Assembly: GCF_003234655.2 (NCBI RefSeq)
Contig: NZ_CP126271.1
Coordinates: 1,178,001-1,242,000, forward strand
Reading direction: 5' to 3'
Length of the DNA: 64,000 nucleotides
Source: Curtobacterium sp. MCLR17_007
GTDB taxonomy: Bacteria > Actinomycetota > Actinomycetes > Actinomycetales > Microbacteriaceae
How positions within the stretch are numbered: the stretch's first letter is position 1; every line of letters starts with the position of its first letter. Below are positions 24,531-32,792 of this stretch, in pieces. The notes below the pieces were generated by a model, which made no database searches, was not told the DNA's origin, and worked only from the letters and a program-made list of their open reading frames with translations. Position numbers and translations under genes: made by a program.

Positions 24531-26774
24531 GTGTCCGAACCGACCGAGATCGACCGCGAGCGCGAGTACGTCGACGGGCTCTTCGCCCGGCTCGACGAAC
24601 TGAGCGCCGAGGCCGAGCAGCGCCTCGCCGAGACCCGACGTCAGGCGGTCGGCGGGAACCACCAGAGCCGCAGCGAGCGCGACGCCTTCGCGAAGCTCTA
24701 CGAGGACACAATCCAGACGCTCGAGCGCGTCGGCGACCGGCTCGTGTTCGGCCGACTCGAGGTCGCCGACCCGTCCGCCGGCGAGAGCGCTTTCCGCTAC
24801 ATCGGCCGCGTCGGCCTGCGCGACGTCGAGCACCGACCGCTGCTGCTCGACTGGCGCGTGCCGGGTGCCAGTGCCTTCTACCAGGCCACCGCGGCCCACC
24901 CGATGGGCATGCGCGCCCGGCGGCACCTGTCGCTCGAGGGCCGCAGCGTCGTCGGTGTCGAGGACGAGGTCTTCGACGCCACGCTGTACGACGACGAGCG
25001 CACCCACCTGCAGGGCGAGGGCGCCCTCCTCGCGGCCGTGACCGCCGAGCGCACCGGGCGGATGACCGACATCGTCGCGACGATCCAGGGCGAGCAGGAC
25101 CGCATCATCCGCTCGCCGCTCGAGGGCGTCCTGATCGTGCAGGGTGGCCCGGGCACCGGCAAGACCGCCGTCGCGCTGCACCGCGCCGCGTACCTGCTGT
25201 ACTCGTACCGCGAACGACTACGGGGGTCCGGTGTGCTGGTCGTCGGTCCGTCCCCGGCCTTCCTGACCTACATCGAGCAGGTGCTCCCGTCGCTCGGTGA
25301 GACCGGCGTCGTCATGGCCGCCCTCGGGTCGCTGTACCCGGGCGTACGGACCTCGACGCACGACCGTCGCGACGTCGCGGCGGTCAAGGGCTCGGCCGAG
25401 ATGGCCGACCTCCTGCGGCGGGCCGTCCGGTCGCGCCAGGTCGTCCCCACCGAGCCCACCACGCTCGACGTCGAGGGCGAGCGGCTCGTGGTCCCGCCGC
25501 AACTCGTGGCCGACGCGATGCACCGGGCACAGGACCGCGGCAAGCCGCACAACGTCGCTCGCGTCACGTTCAACAAGTCCGCGCTCGACGCGATGGTCAA
25601 GCTGCTCGCCGACCAGCTCCGCGAGCGCGGCACGACCGTCGACGACGCCGACCTCAAGGTGCTGCGCGAGGACATCCGCTCGTCCTACGACGCCCGGGTG
25701 CTGCTCAACACCGCGTGGCTGCCGCTGCCGGCGGAGAAGCTGCTCGAGGACCTCTTCGCGCGGCCCAACTGGCTCGCTTCGCTCACGCCGAACTGGTCGC
25801 CGGAGCGTCGTGCCCTGCTCGCACGCGACCGCGGCGCGGGCTTCACGGTCGAGGACGTCCCCCTGCTCGACGAGGCCGCCGAGCTCCTCGGCACGTTCGA
25901 CCCGACCGGCGGTGCCGCCAAGCGCCAGGCGAAGGCCAGCCGCAACCGCGACATCGAGAACGCCCGCCAGGCGATCGAGAACATGGGGGTCGAGGGCATC
26001 GTCTCCGCCGAACAGGTGGCGGGCGCGTTCGCCGAGGGCGGCGACCCCCGCACGACCGCCGAACGTGCCGCCGAGGACCGCGAGTGGACCTACGGCCACA
26101 TCGTCGTCGACGAGGCGCAGGAGCTCTCGCCGATGCAGTGGCGCGTCCTGGCCCGCCGCAACCCGCTGCGCTCGTTCACGATCGTCGGTGACATGGCGCA
26201 GGGGTCCTCACCCGGTGCCGCCCGGACGTGGGACGACGTCATCGGCGCGCTTGCCCGACGCCGACGCGGCCGCGCGCCGCAGGTCCCGCTCGACCACCGC
26301 GTCGAGGAGCTCACGGTGAACTACCGCACCCCGCGCTCCATCGTGCAGGCTGCGGGGGAGTTCGCCGCCGCGGCGGGCCTGACCGTGACCGCGAACCAGG
26401 CCGTGCGCGACGGGGACCCGGTCGTCCGCTTGCGGGTCGCACGCGCCGAGGTGCTCGACACGATCGCCGCCACGGTCCGCGCCGAGCGGGAGCACATCGG
26501 CTCCGGCACCACCGGCGTCATCGTCCCGGACAGCCAGGTCGACGTCGTCCGTCAGCGCCTCGCCGCCACGGAGGCTGACGTGCGGACGCTGGGTTCACCC
26601 CGGCCGGGTTCCGTCACGGTGCTGACCGGCGCGGACGCGAAGGGCCTGGAGTTCGACGGCGTGCTGCTGGTCGACCCGGACGGCGTCGGCGCCGACGCGG
26701 CGCGGGCCGCCGCCGCGGTGTACGTGGCGATGACCCGCCCGACCCGCCGCCTGACGGTCATCGACGTCGACTGA
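24531..26774 (+). CDS. helD: HelD-like RNA polymerase-recycling ATPase (UvrD/Rep family)
   Basis: A 747-residue superfamily-1 ATPase. A coiled-coil N-terminal arm (residues 1-90, rich in Glu/Arg) precedes the first RecA-like domain with Walker A GGPGTGKT (205-212); Walker B is VVDEAQE (Asp527, Glu528). The large insertion between them and the absence of DNA-binding accessory domains fit HelD, which pulls stalled RNA polymerase off DNA and, in some actinobacteria (HelR), displaces rifampicin. The GTG at 24531 is chosen over a TTG two codons earlier because GAAGGG lies 6 nt upstream. It is monocistronic. UvrD-type DNA helicase is the alternative but less likely. Confidence 0.8.
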   Translation: MSEPTEIDREREYVDGLFARLDELSAEAEQRLAETRRQAVGGNHQSRSERDAFAKLYEDTIQTLERVGDRLVFGRLEVADPSAGESAFRYIGRVGLRDVEHRPLLLDWRVPGASAFYQATAAHPMGMRARRHLSLEGRSVVGVEDEVFDATLYDDERTHLQGEGALLAAVTAERTGRMTDIVATIQGEQDRIIRSPLEGVLIVQGGPGTGKTAVALHRAAYLLYSYRERLRGSGVLVVGPSPAFLTYIEQVLPSLGETGVVMAALGSLYPGVRTSTHDRRDVAAVKGSAEMADLLRRAVRSRQVVPTEPTTLDVEGERLVVPPQLVADAMHRAQDRGKPHNVARVTFNKSALDAMVKLLADQLRERGTTVDDADLKVLREDIRSSYDARVLLNTAWLPLPAEKLLEDLFARPNWLASLTPNWSPERRALLARDRGAGFTVEDVPLLDEAAELLGTFDPTGGAAKRQAKASRNRDIENARQAIENMGVEGIVSAEQVAGAFAEGGDPRTTAERAAEDREWTYGHIVVDEAQELSPMQWRVLARRNPLRSFTIVGDMAQGSSPGAARTWDDVIGALARRRRGRAPQVPLDHRVEELTVNYRTPRSIVQAAGEFAAAAGLTVTANQAVRDGDPVVRLRVARAEVLDTIAATVRAEREHIGSGTTGVIVPDSQVDVVRQRLAATEADVRTLGSPRPGSVTVLTGADAKGLEFDGVLLVDPDGVGADAARAAAAVYVAMTRPTRRLTVIDVD

Positions 26775-26815
26775 CCGTTCCACCGGATCGGGTGCAGGTC
26801 GCACCCCGTGACGGA

Positions 26816-26845
26816 CATCGCGCCCGGTCACACCGGGGCGCGATG
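26816..26845 (+). terminator. Terminator hairpin after helD
   Basis: CATCGCGCCC / GGGCGCGATG stem with a GTCACACCGG loop, 42 nt after the helD stop. Outer GTGCAGG/CCTGCAC arms lengthen the stem. Confidence 0.55.
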
Positions 26846-26920
26846 CCTGCACGGGGGTGCGGTCCGTTCACGCGGAGAGCCGTGATGGCGTGGCCGGACG
26901 GGAGGCCCGGCCCACGGCCG

Positions 26921-27190
26921 TCAGGCGGGCTCGCCCTCGGTGCGCACCCGCTGCACGAGCACGGCCCACGCCCCGTCGAGCTGGCTGCCCGGCACGCGGA
27001 TCGTGGTGCTCGCGACGGTGATGGTCCATTCGAAGTCGTCGCGCATCTGCTGCGGACGCTCCGGCGGCGTGCGGGGGAGTCCGTCGACCAGCGCGGCCCA
27101 GTCCTCGGGGTCGGCGCACGCATCGGTGTCGATGCGCCAGGCCCGGGACAGGCCGGCGATCCCACCGGTGCGACGGACGACGATCTGCAT
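26921..27190 (-). CDS. Emfourin-like protease inhibitor
   Basis: An 89-residue protein with the emfourin (protealysin-associated) pattern: it opens MQIVVRRTGGIAGLSR, has a central LVDGLP segment, and ends in the WTITVASTTIRVPGSQLDGAW strand pair. Emfourins inhibit protealysin-like M4 proteases, and this gene lies 42 bp downstream of such a protease, in the order known from PLP operons. It has its own TAGGTT box (27197-27202) 6 nt before the ATG, so it can also be made alone as a leaderless message. No signal peptide, cytoplasmic like its target. Confidence 0.75.
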   Translation of the reverse strand: MQIVVRRTGGIAGLSRAWRIDTDACADPEDWAALVDGLPRTPPERPQQMRDDFEWTITVASTTIRVPGSQLDGAWAVLVQRVRTEGEPA

Positions 27191-27196
27191 GCGTCG

Positions 27197-27202
27197 AACC
27201 TA
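27197..27202 (-). promoter_or_regulatory. -10 box of emfourin-like gene (leaderless)
   Basis: TAGGTT on the minus strand, 6 nt before the ATG. It lies in the 42-bp gap after the protease gene and would let inhibitor be made in excess over protease. Confidence 0.45.
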
Positions 27203-27232
27203 CGCCGACCGGTCACCGGGAGCGGTGCACGG

Positions 27233-28294
27233 TCAGGACAGCACCCCGACCGTCCGCCATGCGCCGCTGACGGCTGCCGACTGGGTCGACCCCGCACCGA
27301 AGCGGGCGTCCGCGGCGTCGACCGTCGCGGTGGCGAAGCCGGCGAAGTCGATCGACGCGGTGACCGCGGACGAGGTCAGCGCGTCCCACCACACCGCGCC
27401 AGCGCCCTGCCACGCGTTGCCACCGATGGTGGTGGCCGCCAGGAAGAAGGCGTGGTTCGGGATGCCGGAGTTCGTGTGCACCCCGCCCGAGTCCTCGGTC
27501 GTCTCGACGTAGCCGGCCATGGTGCCGGGCTGCGGGTCCTTGCCGAGCACCGGGTCGTCGTAGGCGGTGCCCGGAGCCCGCATGGAGCGCAGCGCGACCC
27601 CGTGCACCGCGGGCGTGAACAGCCCCTCGCCGATGAGCCAGGTCGCCTGGTCGGCACTCTGCCCGGCGGTGTACTGCGCGACCAGGGAGCCGAAGACGTC
27701 GCTGATCGACTCGTTGAGCGCGCCCGACTGTCCCTGGTACGTCAGGTCGGCGGTGTACTGCGTCACGCCGTGGGTGAGTTCGTGGCCGATGACGTCGAGC
27801 GCGATCGTGAAGCGGTTGAAGACCTCGCCGTCCCCGTCGCCGAACACCATGCGGCTGCCGTCCCAGTAGGCGTTGTCGTAGTCCTGTCCGTAGTGGACGC
27901 TGGCGTCGAGGGGGAGCCCGGCGCCGTCGATGGACACGCGCCCGAACACGTCGAGCCAGAACGCGTGCGTCGCGCCGAGGCCCGCGTAGGCCTCGTCCAC
28001 GGCCGCGTCGCCGGTGTCGGGTGCGCCCTCGGCGCGGACCAGGTCTCCGGGGAGCGTGGTCGTGCCGTGCGCGTCGGAGATGCTGCGCTGCGGGGACCGG
28101 TCGGGCGTGGTGACCGACGGGGCGACGCCGAGTCGGGGCTCGTGCTTGGGCGCCTGGACGAGGTCGAGGGTGGCGAGCGCGGAACGCGCCGCCGGGGTGG
28201 CACGGGGGAACGCGTCGGACGGCGCGTCGGCGATGGCGCGCAGCAGGTACGGCGGGACGACGGATCGGAGCTGGTCGGCGGTCATGGTGACCAT
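27233..28294 (-). CDS. Protealysin-like M4 metallopeptidase, no signal peptide
   Basis: A 353-residue thermolysin-family zinc protease. The zinc motif is HELTH (His171, Glu172, His175) with the third ligand Glu195 in NESISD; the downstream GGVHTNSGIPNHAF block holds the transition-state residues. The N-terminus has the short PPL propeptide pattern (SVVPPYLLRAIADA) of protealysin, not the long FTP/PepSY propeptide of secreted M4 enzymes, and no signal peptide. It is therefore probably intracellular or exported by a non-classical route. The ATG at 28294 is chosen (GGGGG upstream); the ATG at 28315 (MSVHGG..) is an alternative. It lies directly upstream of its presumed inhibitor gene. Confidence 0.82.
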   Translation of the reverse strand: MVTMTADQLRSVVPPYLLRAIADAPSDAFPRATPAARSALATLDLVQAPKHEPRLGVAPSVTTPDRSPQRSISDAHGTTTLPGDLVRAEGAPDTGDAAVDEAYAGLGATHAFWLDVFGRVSIDGAGLPLDASVHYGQDYDNAYWDGSRMVFGDGDGEVFNRFTIALDVIGHELTHGVTQYTADLTYQGQSGALNESISDVFGSLVAQYTAGQSADQATWLIGEGLFTPAVHGVALRSMRAPGTAYDDPVLGKDPQPGTMAGYVETTEDSGGVHTNSGIPNHAFFLAATTIGGNAWQGAGAVWWDALTSSAVTASIDFAGFATATVDAADARFGAGSTQSAAVSGAWRTVGVLS

Positions 28295-28349
28295 GCAACC
28301 CCCGTGCACCGACATCGGCAGCCGGGTGGGGCCTCCTGTCTGTCTCCCG

Positions 28350-29405
28350 TCAGTCGCGGCGGTTGGCGACCAGCGCGAGCGCGTACGACTCCCACCACTG
28401 GCCGGCGGCCGGGCCGCCGTTGCAGGTGCCGTCGCTGAGGCCGGGGGTCTTCACCCAGAGCAGCGCGTCCAACCGTGACGACCCCGCCGCGACGTGCGGG
28501 TCCTGGCCGAGGCCGGCGCCGGACGGGTTGCACCACGTGCCCTTCCAGCCCTGCCCGTTGCGCGAGACGTCGATGACGAAGTGCGGGTCGCCGCCGACGG
28601 CATCGGCGAGGCGGTCGGCGTAGGTGCGCTCCTGGTCGACGCGGTAGAAGTTCGACACGTTCGTGAAGAACCCCTGGGTCCGGTCGATGCCCGCCTGCTG
28701 CAGCCAGCGTGCCATCGTGTCGGTGGGCACGCGGTTCTCGTTGCCGCCGTCGAGGTAGACGGTGAGGCCGTGGCCGGTCAGGGCGTCGACGGCCTTCCGC
28801 AGCAGGGGGAGCCGCGAGTCGGACAGCCGCTCGCAGTTCTGGATCTGCGCGATCGCGTCGGGCTCGACGAGCACCACGGCGTGCGACCCCGCCATCGCGC
28901 GGACCGCCGACCGCACCCAGGGGACGTACTCGGAACGCGTGGTGCCGCCCTTGGAGTAGCTGCCGCAGTCGCGGTCGGGCACGGCGTAGAGCACGAACAC
29001 CGGCGTCTTGTCCTGGGTCCGGGCGTTCGCCACCACCCGGTGCACGGTCTCACGCGTGGCCGTGACGGAGGGGTTCGTCAGCCAGGTCGCGATCGGCTGG
29101 TCGGCGATCTCGGCGAGGCGGTCGGCCGTGCGGTCCTGGCCCTCGGCCCGCGCGGACGCGGCGAAGCGGCCGGGCTGGTTGTCGCTGGACGGCTGTCGTG
29201 CCAGGCCACCGGGGAAGACCTCGGCCGGTGTCCTGCGCTCGACGACGTGGCGCCCGTCGGGGCCGGTGGCGCGGGTGGGCAGCCAGAGTGCGACCGCGGC
29301 CACCACCGCCACCACGACGACCGCCGCGCTGCCGATCCACAGCCACTGGCGAGCGGCACTCGTGCGGCGCGCGGGTGTCGGGGTCCCTGATCTGTGGTCC
29401 GGCAT
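28350..29405 (-). CDS. Glycoside hydrolase family 6 cellulase, membrane-anchored
   Basis: A 351-residue GH6 enzyme. An N-terminal helix (about 21-42, [20 protein letters not shown]) anchors or exports it. The catalytic domain follows directly with [15 protein letters not shown] (Asp144, Asp146), VEPDAI (catalytic acid Asp183), DVSRNGQG and [10 protein letters not shown], all hallmarks of 1,4-beta-endoglucanases and cellobiohydrolases. No cellulose-binding module is present. The ATG at 29405 follows GGGAGGA by 8 nt; the open frame extends upstream but without family similarity. It is divergent from the VanZ-like gene, with a CebR-like palindrome between them. It likely degrades plant cell-wall glucan outside the cell. 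Confidence 0.88.
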   Translation of the reverse strand: MPDHRSGTPTPARRTSAARQWLWIGSAAVVVVAVVAAVALWLPTRATGPDGRHVVERRTPAEVFPGGLARQPSSDNQPGRFAASARAEGQDRTADRLAEIADQPIATWLTNPSVTATRETVHRVVANARTQDKTPVFVLYAVPDRDCGSYSKGGTTRSEYVPWVRSAVRAMAGSHAVVLVEPDAIAQIQNCERLSDSRLPLLRKAVDALTGHGLTVYLDGGNENRVPTDTMARWLQQAGIDRTQGFFTNVSNFYRVDQERTYADRLADAVGGDPHFVIDVSRNGQGWKGTWCNPSGAGLGQDPHVAAGSSRLDALLWVKTPGLSDGTCNGGPAAGQWWESYALALVANRRD

Positions 29406-29547
29406 CGAGCGGTCCTCCCTGGTCTGACCGTGCTCCGTCGGCGCTGCCGGGCGGCCCTGTCCCGCCCGGTGCCCATGCTTCCATCCCGACCCGGTCCGAG
29501 GCCAGCCCGCGCGGGCGTTCGCACAGGTCCGGTGCCGGTGTCGCTCA

Positions 29548-29557
29548 GGAGCGCTCC
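29548..29557. promoter_or_regulatory. CebR-like operator core between GH6 and VanZ genes
   Basis: GGAGCGCTCC, a perfect 10-bp palindrome equal to the core of the CebR/CelR box (TGGGAGCGCTCCCA) known to repress cellulase genes in Streptomyces and Thermobifida. The outer two bases on each side differ (CA and AG). It lies 143 bp upstream of the GH6 start and 36 bp upstream of the VanZ start. The rest of 29406-29592 holds no gene. Confidence 0.5.
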
Positions 29558-29592
29558 AGGTCCCGCGCAGCCCGGCACCCCACACTGTCCGG

Positions 29593-30042
29593 ATGCTCCG
29601 CAAACTCCTCCTGCTCGCCGTGACGGCGGCGTACGCCTGGGTGATCTGGCGGATGACGTTGACGCCGCATGTCTTCAGCGACGCCGAGAACCGGCTCGTG
29701 CTGCACGCGCTCTCCTGGGCGCAGCAGCTGCCCGGCGGCTCGTGGCTGACCTACGAGCGGACGGAGTTCCTCGCCAACATCGGCATGTTCGTCCCCGTCG
29801 GGGCGATCGCCGCGATGTGGCTGCCGCGTCGCTGGTGGTTCGTCGCCGCGGTCGTCGCCGTCGCGTTGTCGGCGGGCATCGAACTCGCCCAGGCAGAGCT
29901 GCTGCCCTACCGCGTGGCCGACCCGCGCGACGTGCTGTCGAACGGACTGGGCGGCCTGCTCGGGGCGACGCTCGTGGGGCTCGTCCGCAGCCTGTTGCCG
30001 GCGCCCCCGCGACGGCGCAGTCTCCGCGCGCGGACCGTCTGA
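29593..30042 (+). CDS. VanZ family membrane protein
   Basis: A 149-residue membrane protein with about four helices and the VanZ-like core: N-terminal [48 protein letters not shown] and [19 protein letters not shown]. VanZ-like proteins raise glycopeptide (teicoplanin) tolerance in some hosts, but most chromosomal copies have no proven function. The ATG at 29593 lacks a good ribosome site; a CACACT box lies just upstream. A basic tail ([10 protein letters not shown]) ends the protein. It precedes rpsO by 125 bp. Confidence 0.78.
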   Translation: MLRKLLLLAVTAAYAWVIWRMTLTPHVFSDAENRLVLHALSWAQQLPGGSWLTYERTEFLANIGMFVPVGAIAAMWLPRRWWFVAAVVAVALSAGIELAQAELLPYRVADPRDVLSNGLGGLLGATLVGLVRSLLPAPPRRRSLRARTV

Positions 30043-30057
30043 CGCCCGTCCCTCTGG

Positions 30058-30063
30058 TAGAGT
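30058..30063 (+). promoter_or_regulatory. -10 box of rpsO
   Basis: TAGAGT, about 100 nt upstream of the rpsO start. The leader (about 30070-30167) carries GAACGGCCGCGG and GGTGATCCCC-like complementary segments around the GAGAGGGG ribosome site. It is a natural place for S15 autoregulation, which is known in several phyla. Confidence 0.45.
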
Positions 30064-30167
30064 CTCCAGGTTGCCGTCGAACGGCCGCGGACAAAGAGCG
30101 CTCATGCATCAGGCATGGGCACCGCGCAACGGACACCGTCCTCATCGAGGACAGAGAGGGGATCACC

Positions 30168-30437
30168 ATGGCACTTGACGCACAGGTCAAGCAGGAGATC
30201 ATCGAAGAGTACGCGACCCACCCGGGCGACACCGGATCCCCCGAGGTCCAGGTCGCCGTTCTGACGCGTCGCATCAACGACCTGAACGAGCACCTCAAGG
30301 AGCACAAGCACGATCACCACTCGCGTCGTGGTCTGCTCCTCATGGTCGGCCAGCGTCGCCGTCTCCTCGGCTACCTCTCCGACGTCGACATCAGCCGTTA
30401 CCGTGCGCTCATCGAGCGCCTCGGCCTGCGTCGCTAG
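30168..30437 (+). CDS. rpsO: 30S ribosomal protein S15
   Basis: Complete, at the normal length of 89 residues. The S15 features are all present: [35 protein letters not shown] and [12 protein letters not shown], which bind the three-way junction of 16S rRNA helices 20-22. The ATG at 30168 follows GAGAGGGG. In actinobacteria rpsO normally lies next to pnp; here an FMN reductase and a lytic-transglycosylase-like gene lie between them. A strong terminator follows. Confidence 0.98.
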   Translation: MALDAQVKQEIIEEYATHPGDTGSPEVQVAVLTRRINDLNEHLKEHKHDHHSRRGLLLMVGQRRRLLGYLSDVDISRYRALIERLGLRR

Positions 30438-30459
30438 TCCTCGACCGACACGCTCGACC

Positions 30460-30496
30460 GAACGCCCCGGCCCTCCTCGCGAGGACCGGGGCGTTC
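30460..30496 (+). terminator. rpsO terminator
   Basis: GAACGCCCCGG / CCGGGGCGTTC stem with an inner TCCTCGCGAGGA stem, 22 nt after the rpsO stop. A short TCT follows. Confidence 0.75.
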
Positions 30497-30513
30497 TCCG
30501 TTCCCGGGAATGG

Positions 30514-30564
30514 TTGCGTCGCAGCCCCGGTTCGGTACGATGTTCATGCAAACGCATTGAAAGA
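30514..30564 (+). promoter_or_regulatory. Promoter and palindromic operator of FMN reductase gene
   Basis: TTGCGT (30514-30519) and TACGAT (30536-30541) with a 16-bp spacer form the promoter. Immediately downstream lies TTCATGCAAACGCATTGAA, a near palindrome (ATGC-AAAC-GCAT core), in the usual position for a repressor. Confidence 0.5.
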
Positions 30565-30576
30565 TCGGATCGCATC

Positions 30577-31194
30577 ATGACCACCATCGCCGTCGTCTCC
30601 GCCGGGCTCTCCGAGCCGTCGTCGACCCGCCTGCTCGCGGACCGGCTCGCCGAGTCCGCCGTCACCGCCATCGGACAGCAGGGAGGCCCGGTGCAGGTGG
30701 CGCACATCGACCTGCGTCCGTTGGCACACGAGGTGGTCGACGCGATGCTCACCGGGTTCCAGGCGCCCGCGTTGGCCGCCGCGACGGCGACGGTCGTCGA
30801 GGCGGACGCACTGGTCTTCGTCTCGCCCGTCTTCACCGCGGGGATGAGCGGCCTGGCGAAGTCCTTCCTCGACGTCATGGACAAGGACGCCCTGGTGGAC
30901 ATGCCGGTCCTGCTCGCGGCGACGGGTGGCACCGCGCGGCACTCGCTCGCGATCGAGCACGCCATGCGTCCGGTCTTCGCCTACCTGCGCGCTGCCGTCG
31001 TGCCCACCGGGGTCTTCGCCGCGACCGACGACTGGGGAGCCCAGGGCGACCAGGCGGCACTGGACGGACGCATCCGCCGGGCCGGCGCCGACCTGGCGTG
31101 GGCGATCGGGGCCTCCCGTCGGGTCCCGCAGCAGGCGGACGCGCTGCCCGAGGTCCCCGACTTCGCGAGCCTGCTCGGCGGACTCGGCCACTAG
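30577..31194 (+). CDS. NADPH-dependent FMN reductase (CE1759-type)
   Basis: A 205-residue flavodoxin-like oxidoreductase. Its N-terminal AVVSAGLSEPSSTRLLADRL phosphate-binding loop and the VFVSPVFTAGMSGLAKSFLD flavin segment match the NADPH-dependent FMN reductase fold, and the VPTGVFAATDDWG stretch matches the CE1759 subfamily. Such enzymes reduce FMN for partner monooxygenases or protect against oxidative stress. No partner luciferase-like monooxygenase gene adjoins it here. The ATG at 30577 is the first in frame after a good promoter. Confidence 0.82.
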   Translation: MTTIAVVSAGLSEPSSTRLLADRLAESAVTAIGQQGGPVQVAHIDLRPLAHEVVDAMLTGFQAPALAAATATVVEADALVFVSPVFTAGMSGLAKSFLDVMDKDALVDMPVLLAATGGTARHSLAIEHAMRPVFAYLRAAVVPTGVFAATDDWGAQGDQAALDGRIRRAGADLAWAIGASRRVPQQADALPEVPDFASLLGGLGH

Positions 31195-31254
31195 GCCGGG
31201 TACCGCACGCCGCGGTTCGCGCCTGGTGCCCGCTTGGCGGGTTGGTGCGCCCAT

Positions 31255-31279
31255 GGTTGTTCGCACGTGGCGACCAACC
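31255..31279. terminator. Hairpin between convergent genes
   Basis: GGTTGTTCGC / GCGACCAACC (9 of 10 pairs) with loop ACGTG, between the stops of the FMN reductase and the convergent secreted protein. The half GACCAACCTCG recurs at 31300-31310. No gene is seen in the 142-bp gap. Confidence 0.45.
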
Positions 31280-31336
31280 TCGCACTGCCCCGGCAGGCCG
31301 ACCAACCTCGAACGGTGCTCGGCGCCCACCCGCCGC

Positions 31337-32515
31337 TCAGTACCAGTGCGGGTTGACGCTCATCTCGTGGTTCCAGGCACCGCACGGGGTGCCGTAGCTC
31401 GACTTGATGTAGGACAGGCCCCAGTTGATCTGCGTGTCCTGGTTCGTCCGCCAGTCGGCGCCCGCGGCGGACAGCTTGTTCGCCGGCAGCGCCTGCGGGA
31501 TGCCGTACGCACCACTCGAGGCGTTCAGGGCGTTCGCGCGCCACCCGGACTCCTGCGTCCAGAGCGACACCAGGCAGCCGTACTGGTCGTCGCCCCAGCC
31601 GTAGTTGCCGAGGACGCTGCGGGCGTAGGCCTTCGCCGCGTCCGGATCAACCGTCACGCCACCGGTGCTGGGGTACGAGTCGCCGGAGGACGCGGCCGCA
31701 CCCGTCGGCGCGGCTGCTGCAGCCGCTGCTGCTGCCTGCGCTGCCCGGGCCTGCGCCGCAGCCTGCGCAGCGACCGCCTGACCCACGGCGTACTGCTGCT
31801 CGGCCTTCGCCGTCGTGTCCTTGAGCGACGCCAGCTGCGCGTACAGCTCGTCGCTGTGGTCCTTCGTCGAGGCGACGGCGGCATCGGCCTTCGCCTGGGC
31901 GGACGTCGCCGCTGCCGCGCGGTCCTCGGCAGCCTGGGCCAGCCGCGCGCGCTCCGCCTCGGCCCGGGTGGCCTGGTCGTGCAGCGACGACGCGGTCCCG
32001 GCAGCGACCGATGCATCGTCGAGGACACTGGTCCACGTGGTCGTCAGCTGGTCCATCGCGCCGAGTTGGTAGAGCAGCTCGTCGGGGTCCTTCGCCGTCG
32101 CGATCTTCGTGGTCATCTGGTTGGTCGAGCCGTCGCGGTACAGGTTCGCGGCCAGCTGGCCGGCCCGCGTCTGCGCCCGCTGCGCGGTCTGCGCAGCCTG
32201 GTCGGCCTGGGCCTGGAGGCTCGTGGCGGTCTGGGTGGCTTCGCCCAGTTCGGCATCGGCCTGGTCGGCCTTGGCTGATGCGTCGAGCGCGGTCTGCGAC
32301 TTGGCCGCGGCGTCGGCCTGCACCGCCCTGAGTGCGTCCTGCACCTTCGCGACTTCGGCTTGCTTGGCCTGCTCGTTGCCCTTCGCCGCCTGGACGTCCT
32401 GCCACGTCGGGTAGTCGGTGGCGCTGGCGGGCGTGGCGGTGACGACGGGGACGACGAGCGCACCGAGGACGACGGCGGCCGCGACGAACGCGCGTCCGGA
32501 ATGGCTTCGACGCAT
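31337..32515 (-). CDS. Secreted coiled-coil protein with lytic-transglycosylase-like domain
   Basis: A 392-residue exported protein. A Sec signal peptide (1-32, cleavage after ASA) is followed by a long coiled coil of Ala/Gln/Lys/Asp heptads (about 40-245), an Ala/Pro/Ser linker, and a C-terminal domain (about 300-392) with VSLWTQESGW (putative catalytic Glu322) and GAYGIPQALP. That domain resembles lysozyme-like transglycosylases that cut peptidoglycan strands. The coiled coil recalls the NlpC/FtsEX-activated hydrolases in architecture only. It is divergent from pnp. Peptidoglycan remodelling is inferred. Confidence 0.75.
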   Translation of the reverse strand: MRRSHSGRAFVAAAVVLGALVVPVVTATPASATDYPTWQDVQAAKGNEQAKQAEVAKVQDALRAVQADAAAKSQTALDASAKADQADAELGEATQTATSLQAQADQAAQTAQRAQTRAGQLAANLYRDGSTNQMTTKIATAKDPDELLYQLGAMDQLTTTWTSVLDDASVAAGTASSLHDQATRAEAERARLAQAAEDRAAAATSAQAKADAAVASTKDHSDELYAQLASLKDTTAKAEQQYAVGQAVAAQAAAQARAAQAAAAAAAAAPTGAAASSGDSYPSTGGVTVDPDAAKAYARSVLGNYGWGDDQYGCLVSLWTQESGWRANALNASSGAYGIPQALPANKLSAAGADWRTNQDTQINWGLSYIKSSYGTPCGAWNHEMSVNPHWY

Positions 32516-32580
32516 GCGGTCAGGCTAACGAGGACACGCCCGTTCGCCACGAGCCTCGCCGTCGATTCACCGCCGACTGC

Positions 32581-32586
32581 TAAAGT
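32581..32586 (+). promoter_or_regulatory. -10 box of pnp
   Basis: TAAAGT, about 205 nt upstream of the pnp start; no convincing -35 hexamer. Transcription would begin near 32593. Confidence 0.45.
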
Positions 32587-32592
32587 CGGGTC

Positions 32593-32792
32593 GTCCGGGG
32601 ACCGTTTCCCGTGACGACACACAACATCGCACGCAGACCGGCACGAAGCTGGTCATCGGTGGTGGCATGCGGGCCGAGGCGTCCCGACTGTTTCTACTGC
32701 TGGCCAGACATGCGTTCCGCGTCGTGGAGCGCACGTGCACGCGTGTGCCCGAGGCCGGGTCTGCTGCATCAAGAACACAAGGAGGCATCCTC
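32593..32792 (+). ncRNA. pnp 5' leader, candidate Actino-pnp RNA
   Basis: A roughly 200-nt non-coding leader between the presumed promoter and the pnp start. It contains several short hairpins, among them CCCG-AGGC-CGGG (about 32749-32759) and GCGCACG/CGTGTGC, and a pair of GCATGCG-like segments. Its position matches the Actino-pnp motif described upstream of actinobacterial pnp genes and thought to control PNPase. I assign it by position and general structure, not by a covariance model. Confidence 0.45.
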
